Positions 8,084 through 16,405 of a stretch of 44,969 nt of DNA are shown piece by piece (within the stretch, counting starts at the first letter, position 1; every line of letters begins with the position of its first letter). The translations under genes and the position numbers were made by a program. The notes beneath the pieces are model-generated. The model worked only from the letters and a program-made list of their open reading frames with translations, ran no database searches and was not told the DNA's origin. Source of the stretch: Bdellovibrionales bacterium (GTDB taxonomy: Bacteria; Bdellovibrionota; Bdellovibrionia; Bdellovibrionales; UBA1609); NCBI GenBank assembly GCA_028819545.1, contig JAPPLG010000029.1, positions 1 to 44,969 of the forward strand, read 5' to 3'.

Positions 8084-9064
8084 TTGGAGAGATATAGGGC
8101 AGGTATTAGTTTGAATTCTTCGAAATGGGATGAACAAAAGTCACAGGATTGGTTTTATTTTATTAGAGCTGTTCAGGATTTTTTCTTATCCAAAGGTTTT
8201 TGTCCTATAGAAACACCTATTCTTGTGGAGAGCCCGGGAACAGAACCTCATTTGGATTTTTTTTCTACAATTAAAAAGCATAATAAGTTGTCTCAAAAAA
8301 AGTGGCTTTCTGCTTCACCGGAAATGAATTTGAAAAAAATATTATGCCGGGGAGGAAAAAATATTTTTGAAATTCACAAATGTTTTAGAAACAATGAATC
8401 AGGCTCCCGGCACTTAAGTGAGTTTTATATGTTGGAATGGTATAGAGCAAACGCCTTATTAACAGAGTTAATGAATGATTTGGAAAATTTATTAAAATAT
8501 TTAAAGCAGAAGCATATCATTTTATTTGCTCTTAAACCCTTTCAAAGACTTTCTATTTCAGAGCTCTTTAAAACCTATTGTGAAGTGGACTTAAATCCAA
8601 AGTCTCAAGCAAAAGATTTAATTCCTGCTTTGGAAAAATGGAATATTCCTTTTGACTCCTCTGGCACATTTGAAGAGTTTTTTCACCTCTTGTTTTTAAA
8701 CAAAATTGAAAATCAGTTTGTTTCAGATGTTCCTACGATTGTTCAGCACTATCCTCCCTCTTTACGTGCTTATTCTCGATTAAATCATGAAGGCTGGGCT
8801 GAAAGATTTGAATTTTATTGGCAGGGTTTGGAGCTGGCCAATGCCTTTTATGAAATTTGTGATTCTCAAGAACAACAGAAGGTATTTCAACAGGATTTAC
8901 AGATTAGAAAAGATAAGGGAGTAGAAGAGGTTGCAGTGGATCAAGAGTTTTTGCTGGAGATGAAAGATATGCCTGAAAGTTCAGGGATTGCTTTAGGCTT
9001 GGAAAGACTTTTTATGGCTGTTTCTCAGAAGAAAGATATTTCTCAAATTCATCCATTTTCTTAA
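8084..9064 (+). CDS. epmA: EF-P lysyl-transferase (GenX/PoxA, class II LysRS paralog)
   Basis: EpmA attaches beta-lysine to elongation factor P, which relieves ribosome stalling at polyproline. The roughly 326-residue length matches the family, which lacks the N-terminal anticodon-binding domain of LysRS. Class II motif 2 is visible in FEIHKCFRNNESGSRHLSEF and motif 3 in GIALGLERLFMAV; QGLELANAFYEI is a lysine-pocket block. No ATG is available in frame: the frame opens after a TGA at 8066, leaving TTG at 8084 or TTG at 8111. The latter follows AGGGCAGG and would give a product nine residues shorter. EpmB and EF-P are not in the window. Confidence 0.9.
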   Translation: MERYRAGISLNSSKWDEQKSQDWFYFIRAVQDFFLSKGFCPIETPILVESPGTEPHLDFFSTIKKHNKLSQKKWLSASPEMNLKKILCRGGKNIFEIHKCFRNNESGSRHLSEFYMLEWYRANALLTELMNDLENLLKYLKQKHIILFALKPFQRLSISELFKTYCEVDLNPKSQAKDLIPALEKWNIPFDSSGTFEEFFHLLFLNKIENQFVSDVPTIVQHYPPSLRAYSRLNHEGWAERFEFYWQGLELANAFYEICDSQEQQKVFQQDLQIRKDKGVEEVAVDQEFLLEMKDMPESSGIALGLERLFMAVSQKKDISQIHPFS

Positions 9065-9168
9065 CTTCCCCGCCTTTGACATAAAATGGGGGCATAAAAG
9101 GGCTTTAAAGTTATCTTAATTTCGTATTTTTTTGTATATAGAGTTTCTATAGGATTAGAAAACTTTTG

Positions 9169-9197
9169 TTGACAGTGCCTGCCCCTTGGAACATAGT
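9169..9197 (+). promoter_or_regulatory. Sigma-70-type promoter of the ribosomal operon leader
   Basis: A perfect TTGACA (9169-9174) is followed by 17 bases and CATAGT (9192-9197). Transcription would start near 9203-9205, just before the structured leader and terminator, giving an untranslated region of about 165 bases before rpsJ. Confidence 0.75.
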
Positions 9198-9200
9198 GAT

Positions 9201-9281
9201 CAACCTTGCCCTAACCTGCGAGACTTTAAGTCCTCTCTTTAAGACAGAGGAAACTGGAATCCAATAGGTTGAGGGTTTTTT
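9201..9281 (+). terminator. Structured leader with intrinsic terminator (attenuator candidate)
   Basis: CCCTAACCT (9209-9217) pairs with AGGTTGAGGG (9266-9275) with one bulge, followed by six T. Inside lie GACTT-T-AAGTC (9222-9232) and CCTCT/AGAGG (9232-9250). The 3' arm can also pair with CAACCT at 9201-9206, so two exclusive foldings exist. In E. coli, L4 regulates the S10 operon through a leader of this general kind; the sequence here is not recognisably that element. A stand-alone small RNA is the other reading. Confidence 0.65.
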
Positions 9282-9371
9282 GCTGTTTAATTTCATATTT
9301 TGCTTGAAATTTCAGCATATTAGAAGAGTTGTTAAATACACTGCATGAGGTATTTTGAAAGGTTGTAGATC

Positions 9372-9704
9372 ATGGAAAATATGAGAGGCCAGCAAATAAG
9401 AATTCGTTTAACAGGCTTTGACCATAAGCTGTTGGATGTGTCTGCGCGTAATATTCTTGATACAGCTAAAAAAACGGGAGCTGTGGTAAGAGGCCCTACT
9501 CCTTTGCCGGTAGCGATCAGCCGCTACACTGTTTTAAGATCTCCTCATGTGAATAAGAAATCCAGAGAGCAGTTTGAGATTAGAAGATTTAAAAGACTGC
9601 TGAATATTTCTGATCCTACACCGCAGACAGTATCTCAGTTGATGAAACTTGACCTGCCTGCCGGAGTGGATGTTGTGATCTTTACGGAGTCGGCCAATGA
9701 GTGA
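9372..9704 (+). CDS. rpsJ: 30S ribosomal protein S10 (uS10)
   Basis: S10 sits in the head of the small subunit and doubles as NusE in transcription antitermination. The product has 110 residues: [14 protein letters not shown] near the start, then [33 protein letters not shown], abbreviated here as the classic PTPLP and [13 protein letters not shown] blocks. ATG 9372 follows AAAGG; a second ATG at 9381 would give a length closer to the norm. It is the first gene of the operon and overlaps rplC by 8 bases. Confidence 0.97.
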   Translation: MENMRGQQIRIRLTGFDHKLLDVSARNILDTAKKTGAVVRGPTPLPVAISRYTVLRSPHVNKKSREQFEIRRFKRLLNISDPTPQTVSQLMKLDLPAGVDVVIFTESANE

Positions 9705-10479
9705 TTCTAAAAAAACAACAAAAGATTCTGTAAAACCTGAAGTTTCTGTAGATTCTGCAAAAAACTCCGTACAGCCGGAGGCTTTGGAAACTGCAGAAGC
9801 AAAAACAGAAACAAAAGAAGAACAAAAACAAACTGAACAAAAAGATATATCTGTAAAGTTAGGTTCTCTTTTTGCTTATAAAGTCGGCATGACTAATGTG
9901 TATGAGAAAAATCAAATGATTCCTGTCACTGTTTTGAAGTATGAGACAGCGCGGGTGACACAAATTAAAACAAAAGAAAAAGAAGGCTATACAGCTGTTC
10001 AGGTGGCTCTTGAGTCTTCAAAAAAAGCCGGTAAAGCTATGAAAAGTCATTTAAACAAAGCAGGTTTTAAAAATAAAGCTCTTTATATGAGAGAGGTGCG
10101 AGGGGCTCTTCCGGAAGGAGTTCAGGTGGGGCAAGAGGTTTCTATAGAAAGTATGCAAAAAGGAGATAAAATTTTTGTCAGTGGCATTTCAAAAGGACAT
10201 GGCTTTGCAGGTGTTGTAAAAAGATGGGGTTTTGGCGGAGGGCCTGCGGCTCACGGAGCTGAAAAACATAGAACAACAGGGTCTATTGCCAATACAGCCA
10301 CTCAAGGGCGTGTTTTTCCGGGTAAAAAAATGCCGGGTCATTTTGGCTGTGACCGCATTACTCAAACATCCCGTATTGTAGATGTTCTTCCCGCAAAAGG
10401 AGCGATTCTTGTTCAGGGTCCTGTGCCCGGGGCAAAAAACTCACTAATTGAAATTAGAAAACAAGAGGCTGTCCAATGA
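9697..10479 (+). CDS. rplC: 50S ribosomal protein L3 (uL3) with N-terminal extension
   Basis: L3 initiates assembly of the large subunit near the peptidyl-transferase centre. The product is 260 residues, against about 210 usually. The first 50 or so residues are a low-complexity stretch rich in Lys, Glu, Ser and Thr. The conserved protein begins at [16 protein letters not shown], followed by [19 protein letters not shown] and [14 protein letters not shown], where the Gln of the methylation site lies in the canonical [11 protein letters not shown] neighbourhood. The ATG overlaps rpsJ, so this start is enforced by coupling, but a later start cannot be excluded. Confidence 0.95.
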   Translation: MSDSKKTTKDSVKPEVSVDSAKNSVQPEALETAEAKTETKEEQKQTEQKDISVKLGSLFAYKVGMTNVYEKNQMIPVTVLKYETARVTQIKTKEKEGYTAVQVALESSKKAGKAMKSHLNKAGFKNKALYMREVRGALPEGVQVGQEVSIESMQKGDKIFVSGISKGHGFAGVVKRWGFGGGPAAHGAEKHRTTGSIANTATQGRVFPGKKMPGHFGCDRITQTSRIVDVLPAKGAILVQGPVPGAKNSLIEIRKQEAVQ

Positions 10480-11108
10480 GTGCAGTCACTGTAGATGTTT
10501 TTGATTTGGAAAATAAAAAATGCGGCCAGATCAATCTAAATGCGGATGTTTTTAAACAGGATGTGCGTATGGATATTATGAGCGAGCTTGTTCGGGCAGG
10601 GCAGGCCAACAAACGTCAGGGAAGTCACAATGTTAAAACCCGCGCTGAAGTTCGTGGGGGAGGAGCAAAGCCTTTTCGCCAAAAAGGTACAGGGCGCGCC
10701 CGCCAGGGATCTTCCCGATCTCCACTGTTAAGGGCTGGTGGTGTGATCCATGGTCCCAAACCTCGAAAATACTCTATAAAATTAGGATCAAAAGTAAAAA
10801 AACTTGGAATTAGAAGCACTCTTTCTTATCTGCTGTCAAAAAAATCTTTTATTGTTGTGGAAGGCATGGTTTCCAAAGAAGGTAAAACAAAAGATTTGAA
10901 TCAAAAACTGCAAAAATTTTCTTCCAAGTCTTTATTGGTGGACCACGATAAAAATATATTGTTTTCACGAGCCTGCCGTAATCTTCCTCACTATCAACTG
11001 CTGGAAGTGTGCGGTTTAAATGTCTATGACTTGTTAAAATATAACCATGTCATCTGCACCCGAAGTGCTGTGGAAAAAATTCATGAAATTTATGGAAAAG
11101 GTGCTTAA
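10476..11108 (+). CDS. rplD: 50S ribosomal protein L4 (uL4)
   Basis: L4 lines the exit tunnel and, in enterobacteria, represses its own operon. The 210-residue product has the tunnel-loop block RGGGAKPFRQKGTGRARQGS and GGVIHGPKPRKY, both diagnostic. Its ATG overlaps the rplC stop as ATGA. If L4 autoregulation exists here, the structured leader at 9201-9281 would be its target. Confidence 0.96.
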   Translation: MSAVTVDVFDLENKKCGQINLNADVFKQDVRMDIMSELVRAGQANKRQGSHNVKTRAEVRGGGAKPFRQKGTGRARQGSSRSPLLRAGGVIHGPKPRKYSIKLGSKVKKLGIRSTLSYLLSKKSFIVVEGMVSKEGKTKDLNQKLQKFSSKSLLVDHDKNILFSRACRNLPHYQLLEVCGLNVYDLLKYNHVICTRSAVEKIHEIYGKGA

Positions 11109-11110
11109 AA

Positions 11111-11383
11111 ATGTTGATTAAACGTCCTTTAGTTACAGAAAAAAATAATGAGCTGGCTCAACACCAAACTTATGTTTTTGAAGTGGATCGAAAAGCAACT
11201 AAAACTGAGATTCGATCTTATGTCGAAAAATATTTTGGAGTTAAAGTGTTAAAAGTTCAAACCTCTATATGCCGTGGAAGATCCAGGCGTACTTCCAGAG
11301 GAGTTGGGCGGGTGCCTTATTGGAAAAAAGCGACAGTGCGTTTGCAGAAAGGCGAAACAATAAAGATTTTTGAAGGTGGTTGA
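11111..11383 (+). CDS. rplW: 50S ribosomal protein L23 (uL23)
   Basis: L23 surrounds the tunnel exit and docks trigger factor and SRP. The 90-residue product starts [11 protein letters not shown] and has [15 protein letters not shown] and a basic loop. It follows rplD by two bases and stops one base before the rplB start. Confidence 0.96.
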   Translation: MLIKRPLVTEKNNELAQHQTYVFEVDRKATKTEIRSYVEKYFGVKVLKVQTSICRGRSRRTSRGVGRVPYWKKATVRLQKGETIKIFEGG

Positions 11384-11384
11384 T

Positions 11385-12206
11385 ATGCGTAAGTATAAAC
11401 CAAGAAATTCATCATTGAGAAATAAAACAGGTTTTGATTTTGCAGAAATTACTGCAAAGAGACCTGAAAAATCTCTTGTGGAAGGTTTGAGTAAAAAATC
11501 CGCCCGCAATAACTATGGCCGTATTACAATCCGCCATCATGGAGGGGGGCATAAACGTCGCTATAGAAAAATTGATTTTAAAAGAATAAAGCAGGTTCCG
11601 GCTACTGTAGCTTCTATAGAGTATGATCCAAACCGTGGTGCCAGAATTGCTCTTCTTCATTATGTGGATGGAGAAAAATCTTATATTTTAGCTCCTTTGG
11701 ATTTGAAAGTCGGGCAGACAGTTTTAAGCGGTGAAAAAGCGGATATTTTACCCGGACATTGCCTGCCTTTGTCTGAAATTCCATTGGGTATTTCCATTCA
11801 TAATGTAGAACTTAAACCTGGAAAGGGCGGACAGTTGGTGCGTGGAGCTGGAGGACAGGCTATTGTGGCCGCTAAGCTTGGCAATTACTGTCAGGTGAAA
11901 CTGCCTTCAGGGGAAGTTCGCCAGGTGCTATCCCGCTGTACAGCCACTATCGGACAAGTCAGCAATACAGACGTTTCAAATATTAAAAGCGGCAAAGCAG
12001 GCAGAACCAGATGGAGAGGGCGTCGTCCCAGTGTGAGGGGAATGGCTATGAACCCTATTGATCACCCTATGGGAGGCGGTGAAGGAGTGGGTAAAGGAAA
12101 CCATCCGATGACTCCTTGGGGTAAATCCTGCAAAGGTTTAAAAACAAGAAACAATAAAAGAACAAATTCAATGATTGTTAAATTTAGACATAAAAAGAAA
12201 GGTTAA
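11385..12206 (+). CDS. rplB: 50S ribosomal protein L2 (uL2)
   Basis: L2 helps subunit joining and the peptidyl-transferase centre. The start at 11385 gives [10 protein letters not shown] and 273 residues, the family length; an upstream in-frame codon inside rplW would add five residues. Signature blocks are [28 protein letters not shown] and [13 protein letters not shown], which contains the conserved functional His. Confidence 0.97.
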   Translation: MRKYKPRNSSLRNKTGFDFAEITAKRPEKSLVEGLSKKSARNNYGRITIRHHGGGHKRRYRKIDFKRIKQVPATVASIEYDPNRGARIALLHYVDGEKSYILAPLDLKVGQTVLSGEKADILPGHCLPLSEIPLGISIHNVELKPGKGGQLVRGAGGQAIVAAKLGNYCQVKLPSGEVRQVLSRCTATIGQVSNTDVSNIKSGKAGRTRWRGRRPSVRGMAMNPIDHPMGGGEGVGKGNHPMTPWGKSCKGLKTRNNKRTNSMIVKFRHKKKG

Positions 12207-12208
12207 TT

Positions 12209-12502
12209 ATGGGTCGTTCAGTTAAAAAAGGTCCTTTTGTGGATTACCACTTGTTGGAAAAAATTGAAAGAGCAAAAAAACAAGGGGATAAAAAAGTAAT
12301 TAAAACATGGTCCAGAAGATCTACGATTACTCCGGATGCAGTGGGATTAACATTTGCTATACACAATGGTAAGAAATTTGTTCCTGTATTTATTTCTGAA
12401 AATATGATTGGACATAAATTAGGTGAATTTGCAACGACTCGTGTTTTTAACACTCATGCAGGCGGCAAAAAATCACAGGCAAAAGCTGGGGATAAAAAAT
12501 AA
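12209..12502 (+). CDS. rpsS: 30S ribosomal protein S19 (uS19)
   Basis: S19 sits in the head of the small subunit beside S13. The 97-residue product has [14 protein letters not shown] at the start, [14 protein letters not shown], and [20 protein letters not shown], all characteristic. It follows rplB by two bases. Confidence 0.97.
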   Translation: MGRSVKKGPFVDYHLLEKIERAKKQGDKKVIKTWSRRSTITPDAVGLTFAIHNGKKFVPVFISENMIGHKLGEFATTRVFNTHAGGKKSQAKAGDKK

Positions 12503-12512
12503 AAGGTGAAAA

Positions 12513-12845
12513 ATGGAAGTTAAAGCGACATTAAAATATGCTCGAATTGGTGTTTTAAAAACCTTGCCGGTGGTGAACCTGATTCGCGGTAAAAATGTGC
12601 ATCAAGCGATGCAGATTTTATCTGTGCAAAAGAGAAAGGCTTCAAAGTTGATTCATCAGTTGATTCAGTCGGGAGTTGCCAATGCAGAACAAAAGCAAAC
12701 CATTGACGTAGATAAACTTTATATCAAAGATATATACGTCAATAGAGGCCCGCATAGGAAATCTTTTATGCCAAGAGCGCGGGGAAGCGCTTCGGCTATT
12801 CTTAAAAAGACTTCACATATTTCAGTTGTTTTAGGTGAGAGGTAA
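12513..12845 (+). CDS. rplV: 50S ribosomal protein L22 (uL22)
   Basis: L22 reaches into the exit tunnel with a long hairpin. The 110-residue product has NLIRGKNVHQAMQIL and the hairpin block RGPHRKSFMPRARGSASAI, which is the tunnel constriction region. AAAGG precedes the ATG. Confidence 0.96.
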   Translation: MEVKATLKYARIGVLKTLPVVNLIRGKNVHQAMQILSVQKRKASKLIHQLIQSGVANAEQKQTIDVDKLYIKDIYVNRGPHRKSFMPRARGSASAILKKTSHISVVLGER

Positions 12846-12847
12846 TT

Positions 12848-13504
12848 ATGGGACAAAAAGTCAGCCCTTTAGGATTTAGAATTGGTGTGATTCGAGGTTG
12901 GGATTCCAGGTGGTATGCCAAAGGAAGCAAGTATGTGGAAAATTTAAGAGAAGACCATAAACTACGTCTTTATATTAAAAAGAAATTAAGACATGCAGGT
13001 GTTTCTCAAATTGAAATTGAAAGAACGGCCGCTCAAGTGAAGGTCATTATTTCCACAGCCAGACCTGGTGTGGTGATTGGAAAAAAAGGTGTTGGTATTG
13101 ATGCTTTAACTGCGGATATTCAAAAACATGTTCCAAACAGCAAAGTGATTTTAAATATTAACGAAGTTCGAAAACCTGACTTAAATGCGCAGTTGGTGGC
13201 TGAAAATATTGCTTTGCAATTGGAAAAACGTGTGTCTTGGAGGCGCGCTCTTAAAAAAGCAATGGCGGCTTCTGTCCGTCAAGGTGTGCGTGGGATTAAA
13301 ATTAGAATTGCAGGCCGTTTGGATGGAGCAGAAATTGCCCGGGCGGAATGGTATAATGAAAAAAGTATTCCTCTTCACACTCTAAGAGCTAATGTGGATT
13401 ATGCGACGGCTGTTGCTCAAACCACTTATGGTGTTATTGGTTTAAAGGTTTGGATTTACCACGGCGAAGTTTATAAAAAAGGGGGACTCCATGCTCAGCC
13501 CTAA
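12848..13504 (+). CDS. rpsC: 30S ribosomal protein S3 (uS3)
   Basis: S3 forms part of the mRNA entry tunnel. The 218-residue product starts [19 protein letters not shown] and has the KH-domain loop [12 protein letters not shown]. The C-terminal block [10 protein letters not shown] is seen as [15 protein letters not shown]. It overlaps rplP by 14 bases. Confidence 0.97.
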   Translation: MGQKVSPLGFRIGVIRGWDSRWYAKGSKYVENLREDHKLRLYIKKKLRHAGVSQIEIERTAAQVKVIISTARPGVVIGKKGVGIDALTADIQKHVPNSKVILNINEVRKPDLNAQLVAENIALQLEKRVSWRRALKKAMAASVRQGVRGIKIRIAGRLDGAEIARAEWYNEKSIPLHTLRANVDYATAVAQTTYGVIGLKVWIYHGEVYKKGGLHAQP

Positions 13505-13898
13505 AAAAGTCAAATGGAGAAAACAACATAGAGATCAGTTTAAAACCTTGGCAAAAAAAGGAACGACATTGTCTTTTGGTGAATTTGGATTGATGAGTTT
13601 GCAGGGCGGAAGGTTAACGAACCGTCAAATTGAAGCCAGCCGTGTTGCTATTTCCAGATCTGTAAAAAGAGTTGGTAAAATGTGGATTCGTGTGTTTCCG
13701 GATCGTCCAATTACCAAAAAACCTTTGGCGACACGTATGGGTTCAGGAGTTGGAAGTGTAGAATTTTGGGCGGCTGTTATTCATCCGGGACGCATCTTAT
13801 TTGAAATTTCAGGAGTTAGCCGTAAAGATGCTAAAGAAGCTTTTCGTTTAGCTTCTCATAAGCTTCCTTTTAAAACTCGGTTTTTGGAGAGGGTATGA
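13491..13898 (+). CDS. rplP: 50S ribosomal protein L16 (uL16)
   Basis: L16 supports tRNA placement in the A and P sites. The 135-residue product begins [14 protein letters not shown], has [20 protein letters not shown], and [20 protein letters not shown], whose Arg within PLATRMGSG is a hydroxylation site in some bacteria. Start codon lies inside the end of rpsC. Confidence 0.97.
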   Translation: MLSPKKVKWRKQHRDQFKTLAKKGTTLSFGEFGLMSLQGGRLTNRQIEASRVAISRSVKRVGKMWIRVFPDRPITKKPLATRMGSGVGSVEFWAAVIHPGRILFEISGVSRKDAKEAFRLASHKLPFKTRFLERV

Positions 13899-14095
13899 AA
13901 TACGTGGAAATTAAAAATTTAAAACCAAGCGAGCTGAGAAAAAAACTTCAACAGCTCAATCAGGATATTTTTGATGCCAAAATGAAATTGAGTATGCAAA
14001 GGCTTCCGAATCCTTTAACTTTAAGACTTTTAAGAAGAGATCGGGCTAGAATTCAAACAGCTCTCAATCAACCTCATCAAGAGAAACAGCAATGA
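13895..14095 (+). CDS. rpmC: 50S ribosomal protein L29 (uL29)
   Basis: L29 lies at the tunnel exit beside L23. The 66-residue product is a helical hairpin with [19 protein letters not shown] and the C-terminal block [15 protein letters not shown]. It overlaps rplP and rpsQ by four bases each (ATGA), showing tight coupling. Confidence 0.95.
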   Translation: MKYVEIKNLKPSELRKKLQQLNQDIFDAKMKLSMQRLPNPLTLRLLRRDRARIQTALNQPHQEKQQ

Positions 14096-14355
14096 CACAA
14101 AAAAGAAAATTAAGACAAGAGCTTATAGGGCAAGTGGTGAAGTCGCAGACCAAGACGATTTCAGTTCAGGTTTATCGATCTCACAAAGAGAAGAAGTATG
14201 GAAAATATATTCGTAAGAAGATTATTTTTAAAGCTCATGATGAAAAAAATACATCCAAGGTGGGAGACAAAGTTCGTATTTTTGAAACACGTCCTATCAG
14301 TAAAACAAAAAGATGGAAATTGGCTGAGGTCTTGGAGCAGGGGGATCGTTCGTGA
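14092..14355 (+). CDS. rpsQ: 30S ribosomal protein S17 (uS17)
   Basis: S17 is a primary 16S rRNA binder with an OB fold. The 87-residue product has [35 protein letters not shown] and [17 protein letters not shown], the family's three strongest blocks. Confidence 0.95.
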   Translation: MTQKRKLRQELIGQVVKSQTKTISVQVYRSHKEKKYGKYIRKKIIFKAHDEKNTSKVGDKVRIFETRPISKTKRWKLAEVLEQGDRS

Positions 14356-14720
14356 TTCAAATGCAGTCCAGATTAAAAGTGGCGGATAACTCCGGAGCTA
14401 AAGAAGTGCAGTGTATAAAAGTGCTGGGAGGCACTCACCGCAAGACGGCGTCCATTGGAGATATCATTGTTGTATCTGTCAAGAATGCTCTTCCCAATTC
14501 CAAAGTGAAGGTTGGGGACAAAAGCAAAGCTGTTATTGTTCGAACAGTTTATAAAATCCAAAGACAGGACGGCACTTCTATTCGATTTGATGAAAATTCT
14601 GCTGTGCTTTTGAATAACAATCGAGAACCTATTGGAACTCGTATTTTTGGACCTGTGGCAAGAGAACTCAGAGCAAGAAAGTTTATTAAAATTATTTCTA
14701 TGGCTCCGGAGGTGCTTTAA
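14352..14720 (+). CDS. rplN: 50S ribosomal protein L14 (uL14)
   Basis: L14 forms part of the subunit interface. The 122-residue product has [19 protein letters not shown], the PROSITE-like signature region, and [23 protein letters not shown] at the end (core: FGPVARELR). The start is GTG, overlapping the rpsQ stop. It runs directly into rplE (TAATG), with no rplX between. Confidence 0.97.
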   Translation: MIQMQSRLKVADNSGAKEVQCIKVLGGTHRKTASIGDIIVVSVKNALPNSKVKVGDKSKAVIVRTVYKIQRQDGTSIRFDENSAVLLNNNREPIGTRIFGPVARELRARKFIKIISMAPEVL

Positions 14721-15250
14721 TGTTGCAAGAAAAATGTAAGAAGCTTCGTCCTGCGCTGAAAAAGGAATTGAAGTTAAACAATATTATGCAGGTGCCTGCT
14801 ATAGAAAAGGTTGTGCTCAGTACATGTATTGGCGAGGCTTTAAAGAATCCAAAAATTTTGGATCATGCTTTAAAAGATCTCACGCATATTGCCGGTCAGA
14901 AGGTGGCATTGAGGCGGGCCAGAAAGGCTGTGGCTCAATTCAAAACCAGAAAAGGCATTGCGCTTGGAGGTTTTGTGACTTTGAGGCGTCAGTATATGTG
15001 GTCCTTTTTGGAAAGGCTGGTTCATTTTGCTTTGCCTCGTGTTCGGGATTTTAAAGGTTTGTCTCCTAAAAGTTTTGACGGGCATGGAAATTATAATCTG
15101 GGAATTAAAGAGCAGATTGTTTTTCCTGAAGTGAATTATGACAAGGTGGATGCTATTCGCGGTTTTAATATTAATATTCATACAACGGCGGAAGACGATA
15201 AAACAGCGCTGTTGTTTTTAAAGAAATTAGGATTTCCATTTAGGAAGTAA
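14720..15250 (+). CDS. rplE: 50S ribosomal protein L5 (uL5)
   Basis: L5 binds 5S rRNA and the P-site tRNA. The 176-residue product has QVPAIEKVVLSTCIGEA, GQKVALRRARKAVAQFK, FKGLSPKSFDGHGNYNLGI and GFNINIHTTAEDD. The ATG overlaps the rplN stop by one base. Downstream, only 19 bases separate it from rpsH, so the usual rpsN is absent here. Confidence 0.97.
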   Translation: MLQEKCKKLRPALKKELKLNNIMQVPAIEKVVLSTCIGEALKNPKILDHALKDLTHIAGQKVALRRARKAVAQFKTRKGIALGGFVTLRRQYMWSFLERLVHFALPRVRDFKGLSPKSFDGHGNYNLGIKEQIVFPEVNYDKVDAIRGFNINIHTTAEDDKTALLFLKKLGFPFRK

Positions 15251-15269
15251 TTTTAAGGAGTTATAGCAG

Positions 15270-15659
15270 ATGGATAGAATTTCGGATTTTTGTACTCGTA
15301 TAAGAAACGGCATGCACGCCTCCCACAGTAAAGTGGATATTCCACTTTCTAAAATTCAAGTGGGTATTGCCGAGCAAATGAAAAATTATGGATATATTCG
15401 TGGGTATCGTGTGGCGCAGTCCGGAGCTCAGGGGTTGATTCGTGTTTATTTAAAATATAAAAAGCAGGGGGAGCCGGCGATTCAACACATTGGGAGAGTC
15501 AGCAAGCCTTCTTGCAGACGCTATGTTAAGGTTTCAGATATTCCTTCAGTATGTTCGGGTTATGGTTTGGTGGTTTTAAGTACAAGTAAGGGAATACTGG
15601 GAGGCAAAGAGGCTAAGGATCTTAATGTAGGCGGTGAGATGCTTTGTCAGATTTGGTAG
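15270..15659 (+). CDS. rpsH: 30S ribosomal protein S8 (uS8)
   Basis: S8 binds the central domain of 16S rRNA and represses the spc operon in E. coli. The 129-residue product begins DRISDFCTRIRNGM, and ends in STSKGILGGKEAKDLNVGGE, the rRNA-binding signature. AAGGAG precedes the ATG. Confidence 0.97.
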   Translation: MDRISDFCTRIRNGMHASHSKVDIPLSKIQVGIAEQMKNYGYIRGYRVAQSGAQGLIRVYLKYKKQGEPAIQHIGRVSKPSCRRYVKVSDIPSVCSGYGLVVLSTSKGILGGKEAKDLNVGGEMLCQIW

Positions 15660-15668
15660 GGTGAAGAT

Positions 15669-16217
15669 ATGTCTAGAATAGGAAAAATGCCTGTGGTTTT
15701 AACGGAAGGGTTGGAGGTTCAAGTGGCCGACAGCAACGAAGTGTGTTTGAAAAAACAAGGCAAAGAGTTAAAGATTTTAGTTCGTCCTGAAATTGAGGTG
15801 AGCGTGGATCAAAAACAACTGACTTTGAAAAGAAAAAATGATGAGCCAAAAACAAAGGCTTTTCATGGCCTTTACAGAGCTTTAATTCAAAACGCTGTTA
15901 AGGGTTTAAGCGAAGGCTGGTCTAAAAGTTTAAAGCTCAATGGAGTTGGTTATAAAGCTTCTGTTTCCGGTCAAAAATTGGAAATTAACCTGGGCTATTC
16001 TCATCCGATTTCTATGAACATTCCTGAAGGGATTGATATTAAAGTGGAAAAACAGACACAGATTAATATTTCAGGAGCTGACCGGCAAAAGGTAGGGCAA
16101 ATATCAGCTCAACTGAGAAGCTTAAGGCCTCCGGAGCCTTACTTGGGTAAAGGAGTAAGGTATTTGGATGAAGTGATTCGCAAAAAAGCAGGTAAATCAG
16201 GGGCTGAGAAAAAATGA
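15669..16217 (+). CDS. rplF: 50S ribosomal protein L6 (uL6)
   Basis: L6 lies near the factor-binding site. The 182-residue product begins SRIGKMPVVL and has LNGVGYKASVSGQKLEINLG and RPPEPYLGKGVRYLDEV, the two diagnostic blocks. Its stop overlaps an ATG at 16214 (ATGA) that opens the inserted repeat ORF; this must once have been the rplR start. Confidence 0.97.
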   Translation: MSRIGKMPVVLTEGLEVQVADSNEVCLKKQGKELKILVRPEIEVSVDQKQLTLKRKNDEPKTKAFHGLYRALIQNAVKGLSEGWSKSLKLNGVGYKASVSGQKLEINLGYSHPISMNIPEGIDIKVEKQTQINISGADRQKVGQISAQLRSLRPPEPYLGKGVRYLDEVIRKKAGKSGAEKK

Positions 16218-16381
16218 TTAGAATTTGTAAGAAAAGGATTTGCTCAGTGGTGTCAGTTGGCACTTTAACCACTTCGCTCCTGCACAGTCAGGAATCCAGT
16301 TTTATGTACGTCATTCCGGACTTGATCCGGAATCCAGTCGTATATGTAAGATGGATCCCCGCCTTCGCGGGGATGACATAA
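16214..16381 (+). CDS. 55-residue ORF of an inserted palindromic repeat
   Basis: An ATG overlapping the rplF stop opens 55 codons ending at 16381, eleven bases before rplR. The first residues, MIRI, copy the start of rplR. The end, VIPDLIRNP...WIPAFAGMT, is the peptide that commonly results when a widespread bacterial palindromic repeat is read in one frame. The peptide is probably not functional itself, but being translated would keep ribosomes moving from rplF to rplR. Confidence 0.55.
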   Translation: MIRICKKRICSVVSVGTLTTSLLHSQESSFMYVIPDLIRNPVVYVRWIPAFAGMT

Positions 16382-16405
16382 AGAGGTAAGTAATGATTAG
16401 AATTT
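16214..16405. repeat. Palindromic repeat element flanked by a 13-bp duplication
   Basis: ATGATTAGAATTT occurs at 16214-16226 and again at 16393-16405, the true rplR start. Between them are a hairpin CATTCCGGA-CTTGA-TCCGGAATC (about 16311-16334) and CATCCCCGC-type hairpin GATCCCCGCC-TTC-GCGGGGATG (about 16353-16376). Insertion with duplication of the rplR start, about 179 bases in length, explains the arrangement. The element resembles the palindromic repeats common in alphaproteobacteria and other groups. Confidence 0.8.

Larger units (their letters stand above)
9065..9371 (+). other. Leader region of the S10 ribosomal operon
   Basis: This 307-base gap holds no gene. It contains the promoter (9169-9197), a set of hairpins ending in an intrinsic terminator (9209-9281) and an AT-rich stretch of about 90 bases that runs to rpsJ. 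Bases 9065-9165 show nothing definite. Confidence 0.7.

Noticed and set aside
7846-8097. 83-codon frame at the end of the repeat protein gene
   Set aside because: It starts inside the repeat gene in another frame, has no ribosome site, and reads through the T-rich intergenic inverted repeat.
9201-9281. 6S RNA or SRP RNA
   Set aside because: The length and base pairing fit neither; the long closing stem and central bubble of 6S and the SRP GGTCAGG core are missing.
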